This document shows positions 33,776 to 44,607 of a stretch of 64,000 nt of DNA, piece after piece. Location: the NCBI GenBank assembly GCA_905250115.1, contig CAJNOI010000041.1, positions 265,606 through 329,605 on the forward strand. Reading direction: 5' to 3'. The position numbers and the translations under genes were made by a program. Numbering within the stretch: position 1 is the first letter of the stretch; each line of letters starts with the position of its first letter. Source of the DNA: Adineta steineri. Lineage: Eukaryota > Rotifera > Eurotatoria > Adinetida > Adinetidae. The notes below the pieces were generated by a model. That model ran no database searches, was not told the origin of the DNA, and worked only from the letters and a program-made list of their open reading frames with translations.

Positions 33776-34961
33776 GTATTAAAAACCTTTTTATTTTACT
33801 CTACAAAGAAAGATCAACGAACGACGTCCTATAACGATAACTTCAAAGGACATTTCATGATATCTAACACTTAACTTGATATTTTATCTAAAGAAGAAGA
33901 TACGAAATTGGTTTATTTACTTCTTACTACTAAAGTGTGTATATCTGTTACTTCTATTCTAGAAATATCTTGACAAAGAAAATATTAATATCGATGGATT
34001 CATTTTTTCTAATCATTTTAAAATACCATTTATTTATGCCAGTGTATCATAAATCTATTTTAAGTTAGTACGTTGATATGAGGGCAAATGAGCGAAAGGC
34101 TTTTTCTTGATGAGGGTATGGAAAAAAAGTGAGGGTGAGGGCGAAAGGTGTTTCGCAGTTGTGACTTTCGCTGAAAACCCTGTTCGCTGATATAGTTTTC
34201 GCTCAGCGGAGACCATATCAGTACGTGATATTCTACAACGTAAATAAATATATGTCACTCAGTACTATCTGATAATGTTGAAATAGCTGTCATTTCGTCT
34301 CTATCTTGTCCTTGTCTATACTCAAGAGTGTACGTTTTATTCATTTGATATTTCTTATAACTTTCTTTTCATTGATGTACCTTGACAAATTTTCATTATT
34401 ATATTCTCTTCTTAATGTATTTATTGAATTCTATCGAGTATATTCAATAATTTCTTCATTTTGTCAAGGTAATTAAACAGTATCATACCATTTATGATGT
34501 ATTTTTAATTTGATCATTTATATTATATTATCAATATAATCTAAGAATAAAATTAAATATTTAACGTTTATTTTCTTATATGCTTTAATTAAGATTCTTG
34601 TTTTTCTTTTGTTTTTATACGATCGATTAAAACAAAATATAGAGAAACATATTATAGCAATCATGATCAACAGAAGCATTACAAACAAAAGATATAGTAA
34701 AAAAATAAGTAAAACAAAAAACCATAAAATATATTTCTTTTGTTCGTCATTATACTTGTCAAACATGAAATATTTTTACAAAAAAAAATATACAGAACAG
34801 AAGCAAAAGGGAAACAAATTACTTTAAGAAAATGAATTCTATCCAAGTGTAACACACTATCACAATAAAATAAATTTCGAGATAATCACAATAATAATAT
34901 TTATCCAACTTTATTTCTCTTTTTTTTCGAATTAACTCGATTATTATTTGTGATGTGAAAG
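33776..34961. other. Intergenic region with a GC-rich inverted-repeat patch
   Basis: Lies between the second B-box-like gene and the stop of the OTU gene. Most of it is AT-rich without recognisable genes; the short open frames near 34518-34827 are low in complexity. A sharply GC-richer patch at 34068-34224 stands out and is listed separately. The 3' UTR of the OTU gene should occupy the right end. Confidence 0.5.
34068..34224. mobile_element. GC-rich inverted-repeat patch, candidate non-autonomous element
   Basis: Base composition here is close to 48% GC, in flanks nearer 28%. The ends are imperfect inverted repeats: GTACGTTGATATG on the left and CATATCAGTAC on the right. The interior repeats short words (GCGAAAGG, TTCGCTGA, TTCGCTCAGCG) on both strands and has no open frame worth noting. 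A MITE or other foldback element would explain this, but I see no certain target-site duplication. Confidence 0.4.
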
Positions 34962-37860
34962 TTACAAATAATTTCGACATACTGAACACATAATGTTTGT
35001 TCGAAGTTGATCATTATTTATCACATTTGTATGTTTGCAACGTAAACAAAGAATGTACCGTGATGCTATTGTTCTGGGTAATGGTTGTTGTAGTGGAGTG
35101 AGAAAATCAGAATTTCTCTGTGTTATTGGATTCATATTTCTTGTTGGAAATCGTACAGTTGTATTACGGTATGGAAGAGAATAAGAAGAAGTTCCATATT
35201 TCATGTTATGAGAACAATCAGAACATAGTTTAGTTGATGATGAATCTTTAAACAAATGTTTACACATAATACATGATTCAATTTTGCCTGTTTCTTGATC
35301 AAAATCGATTAAATTCGATGGTGAATCAGATTTTTCAAAATGAACAGGAATTGAAATAGATTTTTGTTGTCGTGATGAGTCTGAAATCGTATAAAAAAAT
35401 ATAAATCAATAAAATAAATCAAAAAAAAAATAGTTCTAGAGAATTTATTTTTAGTAATGTGATAAACTATGAAAGCCTATTTTGTTATTCGTTTTCTATG
35501 ATTTAATGTGATATTAAAAAGCAAACCTAGAATGTCAAAGAACAAGAATAAGTGATTAAGAAATAATCACAAAGTAGAAGTAGAATTTGATTTGAGTATC
35601 TCACTTTTATCTCCTGTATATACATATTTATAGTACACAACACATCGAACTTTGTTTATTTGTATCTATAAAATGATATGAAAAGGATGAATTAAATGTT
35701 ATTTAACTAAGAATCATATATATATATCTACTGAATATTAATCATAGGATTAGTATATGTACATATCTGTGAACAAGCATATGTATTTGTTAGTGAAAGC
35801 AATAATATAAGCATAATTAGCAGGTATTTGCGATGTATCATTCGATTAAATAGATAGCAAGGAAAAAATATTGAAATTAAAAATAAACAAGACTATCACG
35901 CACTCTTACATCAATCATAAACCCCTCTGGGTCGTAAACACGCCAGAGCAACTAGAAGACAGAAAATGTTTTCCAGTAAAGTTTAATGCATAAAAGATTG
36001 ATAATAGCAATTAAAAAAGAGACATTTTTGTGATTATTTTTAAGTAGTATGCCTGGGTTTTTTTAGCTAAATAAAACACGCGCACGCGTAATAAAAACCA
36101 AATTTTTCTTGTTTTTTTAATTTCATGAAGCGCAAATAACGACTTACCTTGTTTAAATTTGGAATCATTTCCTCGAGAATTAGTAGTAGTAGTAGTAGTA
36201 AGAGTAGGAATATTGCTAATAATTTTTCCATTAGGACCTCGTTCCTCATAATTAGAATCCCAATTACTAAAATTTGTTACATTTTGTTTATTATAATTAT
36301 CATTAGCTAGAGTATAACGTTGTATATGATTTTGTGATTCAGCATGTTGATTTAGCGGACGACGATTTTCATTGTATGTTATATGTGGTGTTTCATTAGT
36401 TATAGCTTTATCGTATGATGATCTTCGCTCATAAATAGAATTACTTTTTCTATCATCATTTGTTCGTGTTGCTAATGATGAATATGGTGGTGGTGGTGAT
36501 GATGATAATACTTCAGTTTTTTTTGTTGATCGTTGATTTATATCATACGATGATTGATTAGAAAAATAATTATTTTGATCATATCTTCGTCTATCATCTT
36601 CTTCTTCTTCTTGTTGTAATTTTCTTTTTTGTGTTTCGTAAAAATCCATAAGATAATTATAATAAACAAGAAAATAATTACTATTATCATGAAAATGTTT
36701 ATTGCCTAATTCAACACATCGAATAGATATGGGTGCAGATTTCGTATCAGGATAATGAGATAAAATTTTAATACGTAAATAATTTTGAAGTAATTTATTT
36801 ATTTCATCTTTACTTCCATCATTACCTAAAAATCTTATGGGTAATAATGTTTGTTTTTGTATATGTTCAATTGATTGATAAAGTGGAAGAAAATTATCCG
36901 AAGATACGCCAGTATCTTTATCACTAGTTTGTAATGGACAAAAATGAGATTGATCATATGCTAATACAATTGGTGCTGGAATACAATCTTGTGGTCGTGT
37001 AAGAACAGGTAAATAAATACCAAATAGATCATTAACGGAAATTGCTTCACCATGTTTATTTCGTACAACATCTTCAGATAGAATAATAATTGGACGAGCA
37101 AGCATATTTGAGATTGAAAATATATGTACACCTTCAAGAAATTGTAAATTTGAAGCCGTTTGTCCATCATCAGGATTCTCATAACGAACAAGATCACATA
37201 ATTCTTCCCACTCCTAAAGAAGAAAAAAAAACAAACATTAATCTTTTGTATTTCTTTTTAATTATAATTTACAGTATTAAGTTTAGATTCTTCAGATTGA
37301 ATACCATACATTCTATCATTTTTTAATCGTTCGGTTTTCCAACTTGATTTAAGTACTGCATTATTTTCATTCATAAATTGACGAAGTCGATCACGTAAAT
37401 TTAAATTAAAATCATGTACACCAGCCATTGCAATAAGAACAGCATGAAGAAGACAATTACCATTACCTGATGTTCGAACCGGATAAAGTTTTTTTAATGA
37501 TGGCATCCAATTAATAACTCGAGTTTCAGCCATCATTTTAAACATTGCACGATCAACTAAACATCGTTGAAAATCTTGTGAATGATCTGGATCAAAAAAT
37601 TCATGTGGTAAAACACTCGTATATTCTGTTAAATTAGGAAGAAGTTCAACAAGACGTCGATTAATAGTCTGAAGTATTTCATCACTTTGTAATTTATATT
37701 TTTCTGGAATTGGTAAAAAATCTTTATTTGATGAAGATGATGTTTTAGATTTTGGACCAGAACAATAATTTTGAAATGAATTAAAATAATGTGGATGTAT
37801 TGTATCAGACTGTCTAGTTGTACGAGTTAATGTGCCTGAAACATTTGTTGTTTCCAGCAT
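34962..37860 (-). CDS. A20/Cezanne-type OTU deubiquitinase with zinc fingers
   Basis: Three exons: 37860-37273, 37213-36148, 35380-34962, giving 690 residues. The OTU catalytic domain spans about residues 70-370. It has VINWMPSLKKLYPVRTSGNG and then NCLLHA with the catalytic Cys, WEELCDLV, NMLARPIIILSEDVVR, FGIYLPVL and DQSHFCPL with the catalytic His. Spacing and flanking blocks follow A20 (TNFAIP3) and Cezanne. A disordered Asn/Ser/Arg-rich region follows, then an A20-type finger in the last exon (CIMCKHLF and CSDC) and a final CxxC...CxxC ribbon (CLRCKHTNVI, CSVC). A20 relatives edit ubiquitin chains to dampen NF-kB signalling. I chose the ATG at 37860; the frame is open a little further upstream without an ATG. 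A 767-base intron separates the finger exon from the rest. Confidence 0.88.
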
Positions 37861-38490
37861 TGTATGAGAAATAATCAAATGAAAAAATTATATAACGTCG
37901 AATATTAAATATCATATAGAGACCACATAAATAAATAAATCTAAAGACTAAAAATAATGATTCATTATTATACGACGTCAAATATAAATAGAAGTAAATA
38001 AATCAGAGAAGAAAAAAAAACGATGACAGATTGTCGAGGAGTTTCTTTTTGTTTTTATATTCTTCCAGGAAAGAATTTTATTGATATATGATTAAAACAG
38101 AATCTCATTTTATGAAAGAAAATAATATGATACATAAAAAACACTATAAATGATGGATTTTAATGCTATATAAACATATTTTCATCATTGATCAAATAGG
38201 TAAATGTCAAAAATAATTTTATCATAAGCATGAAAATTAACACAGACTTTTTTTTATTTAGACATAAATAACACTTGTTGATTTTGTTTCCCTTTTTTTT
38301 TTCTTCTTTCCTGTGATACAAAAAAACCAACAGTATTAACAAAAAATAGTAACAACAACAACAACAGCAATACTCCCTCTTTTTTTTCTTTCTTTTTCTT
38401 TTCTTCCTCCAAAAGCAAAGAACGCGATTCCGTTTATAGACAAAAAAATATATTTTATTCTATACTATTCATTTTTTTTCTCTATTCAAA
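37861..38490. other. Divergent intergenic region
   Basis: Separates the OTU protease start (minus strand) from the secreted-protein start at 38491 (plus strand) and so should hold both promoters. The sequence is AT-rich with A- and T-runs and an (AAC)n tract near 38350-38370. No gene is visible. Confidence 0.5.
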
Positions 38491-39006
38491 ATGTTACTAT
38501 TGATCATTTTTATTAGCATACTTATATATCCAATCGATAATTTAATAAAAGGTTCACTGTCTCCGAATACTGAATCTGAAACATCTGTTGATACTACATT
38601 ACAACGCCCTCTAAAAAAAGATGGTACAGTAGTTAATACTGTGGATATATTAATGTCTCTTTTTCTAGGACAACCGGCTGTTATTGAAGGACAGTTTATA
38701 ATAGCCGAAGGCAATTCAGATCATTTATTTCGACCATCTGATTTTCTGAAAGAAGAAGTAGTTCAACTTGGCGAAGCTGAGACTAAAGATACAAAAAATG
38801 ACGACAAGGTTAGGTAATAGATTTTATTCTATCGTAATCTATTATAAAAAAAATACTACTTTAGTCATTCGTATGATACCATAAATCCATCTTTACCACA
38901 TATTCGAATAATTCAAGGTCATTTTATTTATTATAATAACGATTCTGATGAACACTTATTTGATGAAGAGGAAGATTTTACAAAACATGATACTATCTTA
39001 AACTGA
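38491..39006 (+). CDS. Small secreted acidic protein with an internal repeat
   Basis: Two exons: 38491-38813 and 38865-39006, giving 154 residues. An N-terminal signal peptide is clear (MLLLIIFISILIYPIDNLIKG). The remainder has no cysteines and no membrane segment and becomes strongly acidic towards the C-terminus. Two stretches resemble each other: IEGQFIIAEGNSDHLFRPSD and IQGHFIYYNNDSDEHLFDEE. Both have the pattern I-x-G-x-F-I, then a polar linker, then D-x-HLF and acidic or polar residues. I do not recognise a family. Candidate roles are a secreted peptide precursor or a structural extracellular protein; there are few classical dibasic sites, so a neuropeptide role is not supported. The opposite strand is partly open but lacks coding character. 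Confidence 0.75.
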
Positions 39007-40114
39007 ACTATTTTCTTTTTAATTGATGTACTGATCAAACCTTACGTCAGATAAACGCAATTTATATTTCTTTTCTGTCATATAAATATGATTCATTTTG
39101 TCTTCCTTTCTCATCTATGTCTAATAAAAATTATTCAAGCGAAATCGATCGCAAAAACAAATATTTAGATATTCACTTAAGTAAACTCATCTTTTCGATT
39201 ATGATAATATTTCTATTAAAAAAACATGAAGATTTATGGTTAAAATATATATATCAATAATATGTATTGGAAGATAAATTTAGTTAAATAAAACAATCTA
39301 TAGCAAAAATACATTGACATCATTGAATATAACAAAACATTTTTCAAAAAAATGTATATTTGTACTTGTTTGTTTGATCATTTGAATTTTTGTAAATAAA
39401 ATAATGATATATTTGTATTTATTCAAATCTTTCATTATCAATAATGTATTTGAATAACCTTTTCAAATATTTTATTTCCCATATAAAATATTTTTTGGTG
39501 AATCATATTTTAATTGTTTTGTAAAGTCAATTCTTTTAAATACGCATGGATTATTATTCGATGGGAAGTGTGTGGTTGTAATTTAAATAGAAGAAGTTCT
39601 TATATTTTAATTTTAAATGACGCATTTCTAATATCATGTAAAACTAGTTTTATATATCTTACAGTTTAAAGTTAAAATACTAAATCAATATAGATAATTG
39701 ATTTACCTTGTGTTTTTTTCTTTTTATTAATAAATTTTCATTTTGAGAACAATTTAATATTAGTCTAGATAAAGTCAATTAGAAAAACAAAATGAATTAA
39801 ATTGTTTTTTTTTGCTATTACCTTTTAACCTCTACATTAACTTTTCATATGTATATATATGTTTTTATTGATGTGTACTTGTTTGTCAAGGATAAATCAA
39901 TTAAAGATAACATTCATTTTCATGTGAGGAAATCAATCTCTGAGGAAAAACCTTCATAAAAATATTTATATTTATATTTAAAATAAAATATGCTCGAATG
40001 AAACAAAGAAGAAAAAGAAAATTTATTAATTATAAATGCGCAAATATATACATTTCTAAAGTCAAAGTCGAAAGATGTCAGTTTAATCCAATAAGTTCTA
40101 TATTTTGGATAATG
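39007..40114. other. Convergent intergenic region
   Basis: AT-rich DNA between the 3' ends of two convergent genes. It contains only low-complexity sequence and probable 3' UTRs. I see no gene, RNA or mobile element. Confidence 0.55.
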
Positions 40115-40656
40115 TTAATGAACTTTCTGTTTTCGAGTTTTTGAAATATATGGCATTTCCATTTTTACGGGCTCTTTCGATCCGGATGAAATAGAATTCA
40201 TTGATGGTTCTATTTTTGGCATTGAAGTTAAAAACGGTTTTTTCATCGTGGCAGACTAAAAGATAAATATTTATCAATATGAAAAAATAAAATTTTATTG
40301 TATACTTTTGGTGTAAGTGGTGGAAACATTGGTACCTTGTCTTGTTTATTATTATCATCTTCTAATGTTAGATCATTTAAAACTGGCACAGGTATTGGAC
40401 ATTGTATTGGATAATTAATCATATTAAAATGGTTTTTATCATTTTTAACTGACTGATAGATTCGTTCTTTCTGATGATTGAAATCGTTATTTGCTATAGT
40501 CAAGAAAGTTATAATCTCTGGACGGTCTCGATTTGAATACGAATTATCTAATGTTCGTTTCGTTTTTAATGTTGTTACTGGTTTACTTGATATCTCTGTA
40601 TGATATTTTCTTCTATCTTTTGAATATCCATGTATATCACTATTATCGTTAGCCAT
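40115..40656 (-). CDS. Unrecognised basic protein
   Basis: Two exons: 40656-40306 and 40255-40115, giving 163 residues. The protein is hydrophilic and rich in Asn, Lys, Asp, Arg and Pro, with no signal peptide, no membrane segment and no cysteine pattern. Short possible motifs are PVTTLKTKRTLDNSY near the N-terminus, CPIPVPVLNDLTLEDD in the middle, PMFPPLTPK at the exon border and a basic C-terminus ending TRKQKVH. Short Thr-Pro and Pro-rich sites suggest a regulated, disordered nuclear or cytoskeletal protein, but that is inference. Frame continuity across a good GT/AG intron of 50 bases and typical codon use support a real gene. Confidence 0.65.
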
Positions 40657-41078
40657 ATTGAAACAAAAATAGAATAACTAATCTTTCTCAACTGATGAAG
40701 TATATAAATGAAGAAGAAGAGAAAAAAAAGAAACGTTCTCGACAATGTTGATTATGCAAAAAGTTCATTATTTTATCTTTATATATTCAACGACACAATA
40801 TGGTAACTACCGTAGGTTATCAATTATTTGTTTAGAAAAACCTGCCATATTTTTGACAAGTAAAAAATGTCATCATACGTCATAATTTTTCTTCTCGTAT
40901 TATATATTTCTGCTCATCTTATATGTTTATAAATAAACGATTTGACAAACAGTTAACCAGAAAAGAACACGAATACAAAAAAATAGGACAAATTGGAGAA
41001 ACCAAAAAATAATAATAATAATAATAGCTGAACTAGTTGATGAAACAACGAATGGCATGCGGAAATCTATTATTTGTT
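40657..41078. other. Intergenic region upstream of the unknown basic protein gene
   Basis: About 420 bases between the start of the minus-strand gene at 40656 and the stop of TOM20. It is AT-rich with an (AAT)n tract near 41010-41030. It should contain the promoter of the unknown gene and the TOM20 3' UTR; nothing else is visible. Confidence 0.5.
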
Positions 41079-41855
41079 CTATTCAAGGTCTGGTTCAGTC
41101 AAAATCGCACTACCAAGAGCAGATGATGAAGCCGAACCATGTACTGACTAAAGAAGAAGAAAACAAAAAGAAATAATATTAAAAAATATTTTAAGAACAT
41201 ACTTGAGCAATTCTTGGTAAACGCATGATTATTTCTTGGAATAATTCAGGTGGTAATGTTTGTTGAAATAACGCCATTAGATTTTGAGGTTGACTACAAA
41301 CAGCAACTGCTTTTGCTAAATGATCAACACCATTATCGAGATCGCCTGTTTCAATATAAGATACAAAAACTCTTTTAGAATAATACAAAAAAAAAAGAAA
41401 CATACCACGAGATAGACAATCTTCACCTTGTTGAATTTGTTCAAGAAAATAACGACGCATATCCTCTGGATTACTAGTGTCAAGCTAAAATATAACAACG
41501 ATTAAATTTAAATATCTATTTTTAAGAATAAGTATCTCTTACATCACTGTGTGAACTACTACTACCACCACCACGTTGTTGTTGTTTCTTTCGTTCTATA
41601 TTAATTAAAAAATTTCATAAAAAAAAGTACTCGAAGTTTATTTTTAGAAAATCTGCCTAAAGACATAATCCCCTTCTTTTTAGATTATATATTTTAGAAT
41701 TAAAAAGTAGAAAAATACTAACTAGCTTTCAATTTTTCAGGAAAATCCGGTGCACTTCGTCGTTTTCGATCAAAATACACACAATATCCAACGAAACTAA
41801 CACCAAGACCAACGGCTGCTACTAAAGGCCAAAATGTTCTACTACTCCCGTTCAT
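41079..41855 (-). CDS. TOMM20: Mitochondrial import receptor subunit TOM20
   Basis: Five exons: 41855-41723, 41595-41543, 41484-41406, 41345-41203, 41147-41079, giving 158 residues. An N-terminal signal anchor (PLVAAVGLGVSFVGYCVYF) is followed by DRKRRSAPDF, which is almost identical to the animal TOM20 junction (FIGYCIYFDRKRRSDPNF). A linker rich in Lys, Gln and Ser follows, then the receptor domain: RRYFLEQIQQGEDCLSRG, GVDHLAKAVAVCSQPQNLMA and QQTLPPELFQEIIMRLPRI, with an acidic end. The protein sits in the outer mitochondrial membrane and binds presequences of imported proteins. The ATG is directly preceded by TTTTAG, so a 5' UTR exon or a trans-spliced leader is implied. It is divergent from the ARF-like gene, with 228 bases between starts. 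Confidence 0.96.
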
Positions 41856-42083
41856 CTAAAATTATTCCAAAATATAAACAAAATTTAATTATAAAATTTC
41901 AATTACGCTTTCATGTTATTGCTCAATACAAATCCACGTCATCAAAGGTATACAAGAGGAAGAGAACGCAACAACACGTTAATCATTATGTCTACGTTGA
42001 CATGTCCACGTTGACTAGATTTTTTCATCTCTATATATATGATTCGAATTTTATATTGAAAATGAATTTATTACAAAATAACA

Positions 42084-42706
42084 ATGGGTATTCTTATCAG
42101 TCGATTATATGATGCATTAGCTGCATTTTCTAATGGTACACCTTCGCGTATTCTTATGCTTGGTCTTGATGCAGCTGGAAAAACAACTATTTTATATAAA
42201 GTAAAACTTAATGAAACTGTTCAAACTATACCAACAATTGGTAAATAATAACCTAGTCTTTATTTCTTATTTCTTATTTTTATTATCTAGGTTTTAATGT
42301 TGAAACAGTAACACCTGCACCAGGAATTACATTTACAGTGTGGGATATTGGTGGACAAGATAAAATACGTCCATTATATAGACATTATTTTGAGAAAACA
42401 GATGGACTTCTTTTTGTTGTTGATTCATCAGATCAAGATCGATTTAAAGAAGCACGTGATGAACTATTTGGTATTGTTACTCATGAAAGTATGTCATCGG
42501 TACCATTCGTTATTATTGCAAATAAATCTGATCTACCAACAGCTATTAAACCAAGTGAACTTATTGAACATCTTAGTTTACATTCAATCTCAAGACAACG
42601 ATGGTATATTCAATCAGCATGTGCTGTTAATGGCGATGGTCTTGTTGAAGCAATGACACAATTATCAAATATGATAAAAGAAAATCGAAAACGTACTCAT
42701 AACTAA
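42084..42706 (+). CDS. ARF-family small GTPase, copy A
   Basis: Two exons: 42084-42240 and 42291-42706, giving 190 residues. The start [10 protein letters not shown] provides an N-terminal glycine for myristoylation and an amphipathic helix. The P-loop is GLDAAGKT, switch I includes IPTIGFNVE, switch II is [17 protein letters not shown], and the specificity motifs are NKSD (the usual ARF NKQD with Gln changed to Ser) and a C-terminal [15 protein letters not shown] proteins recruit coats to Golgi and endosomal membranes. The C-terminal tail is basic (KENRKRTHN). The sequence is clearly ARF-like but diverged, and I cannot say which ARF class it belongs to. It is the first of two tandem paralogues and has only the first of the three introns found in the second copy. 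Confidence 0.93.
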
Positions 42707-43562
42707 AGTTTATTCTCATGTTCTTTTTACTTTTGTGTATATAATATTATTTGAATAAAACATATATAAAATAATAATTTATCTTAATATGAAAACTACA
42801 TATAAAAATATTTTCTTCAAATTCAAAAGATTACTTCTAAATTTTTCTCTTTATTTACAAAAGAACAACAGCAAGTGCTTTTCTATTATGTAAATAAACT
42901 ATATATCATCAGCTGTAATACAAAATTCTTGCTTATCTATTGAGAAAATGCTTAAATTCAACTAAATGTTTTGAATACTGTCTGAATATAACAATGATGT
43001 GTACGATTACGAGGGATAAAGTTTCGTCATCTTATTATCTATGTCCCATAGCTTTTATCAAGGGTTTGAATGAATTACTCTTAACCAAGTACATAAAATG
43101 TTTGCTCATGTCTTAAATTTAACTTAAAGTTTTATTTAAACAATGTTGCTGCCAAATTTTTTTTTCAAATGAATAAAAACGATTATTTCACAAGCAAATG
43201 CAATGCGTCATTTCATTCTTGCATTTGTTTTTCATCTATTTCACTCTACGGTCTTACGTCAGTGTATCGAATTATGTTGCTGTTTTTTAATAAAAACAAA
43301 GTTTTTTTGTCATTTCTTCTATATGTAATTTCAACATAATAGTGATGAATCATAGAATTGCGACACGTTGCTTAGGTGAGGTAATATACATCATTTCTAC
43401 AGCTAACCTGAGTCATTGAAATAATTTTCTTCTGTTCATGTTGTTGTCGACGTGTCTTAAACGACGTGGCAACAAGTAAACTTTCGTTAAATACCGCTCG
43501 TTTTTAAAATATTATTCGAAAACATTCTTCAATTACTTCATATCTAATATTATCACAAAACA
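42707..43562. other. Intergenic region between the two ARF-like genes
   Basis: AT-rich DNA holding the 3' end of copy A (AATAAA at about 42754) and the upstream region of copy B. The short GC-rich stretch near 43440-43500 lies within about 120 bases of the copy B start and may be part of its core promoter. No gene is visible. Confidence 0.5.
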
Positions 43563-44310
43563 ATGGGTCTTTTTGTCAGTCGTTTGTATGAAATGTTCGA
43601 GTCATTCAATACTGGACCACCATCACGAATTCTAATGCTCGGTCTTGACGCAGCTGGCAAAACAACAATTCTCTATAAAGTTAAACTTAATGAAAATCTT
43701 CAAACTATTCCTACGATTGGTATATATATATATTAACTACCTATTTTTACCGTATTTAACTATTTATTTTCTAGGTTTTAATGTTGAACAAGTTAGTCCA
43801 TGTCGTGGTGTTTCATTTACTGTCTGGGATGTATGTATATTAACTAGTGAAATCTAGATTTAACTCTATATTTACATTTCTTTTCCTTAATTAGGTTGGA
43901 GGTCAAGAAAAAATTCGTCGCCTTTGGCAACATTACTATCAAAATGCCGATGGTTTAATATTCGTTATTGATAGTAATGATCAAGAACGAATCGAAGAAG
44001 CTCGAGAAGAACTTCATGGTATTCTCTCAGCACCTGATATGTCCAGAGTACCACTCGTTATTTTAGCTAACAAACAAGATTTACCTAGTAAGCTCAACTA
44101 TTTTTCTCCTGTTTCTTTTATTTCTAAAATTTTCTTTTTCTAGATGCTATGAAAACTTCAGACATTGCTCTTAAATTAGGTTTGAACACACTAGCTGGTA
44201 AACATAAATGGTTTATTCAACCAGCATGTGCGGTAACTGGCGATGGTTTACTTGAAGGAATGCTTGAAATGTCAAATCTCGTTAAACAACATCGTAAAAA
44301 TGATTATTAA
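43563..44310 (+). CDS. ARF-family small GTPase, copy B
   Basis: Four exons: 43563-43719, 43775-43830, 43895-44087, 44144-44310, giving 190 residues, exactly the length of copy A. Starts [12 protein letters not shown] with the myristoylatable glycine; P-loop [17 protein letters not shown]; switch [37 protein letters not shown]. The motifs are closer to canonical ARF1-type sequences than those of copy A. The first intron is at the same position and phase in both copies (after Pro-Thr-Ile-Gly), which shows common descent by tandem duplication. Introns two and three exist only here. It acts as a membrane-bound GTP switch in vesicle budding. Basic tail VKQHRKNDY. Confidence 0.94.
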
Positions 44311-44607
44311 TCAAAAACTAAAAACTACGAACTCTTTGCTATGTAAATTATATTGCTTTTGGAATTTTTCTAGTTTTTAATAAAACAAAGACAATATTTG
44401 TATAAGTATATTTAATTTTTTTTGTTTCTTAATCAAAAGCTGACCCAAAAAACAATCGACAATACAATTATAGAAAAAAAAACGAACAGTTAACAATGTA
44501 TTCCTAATTGACCGAAATAAATAAATAAATGAATGAGTAGGACTTTTTTTTTTCTCAGATAAACTTATTTGACAAAGTCACTGTAAATTGCAAGAAAATC
44601 AATCAGA

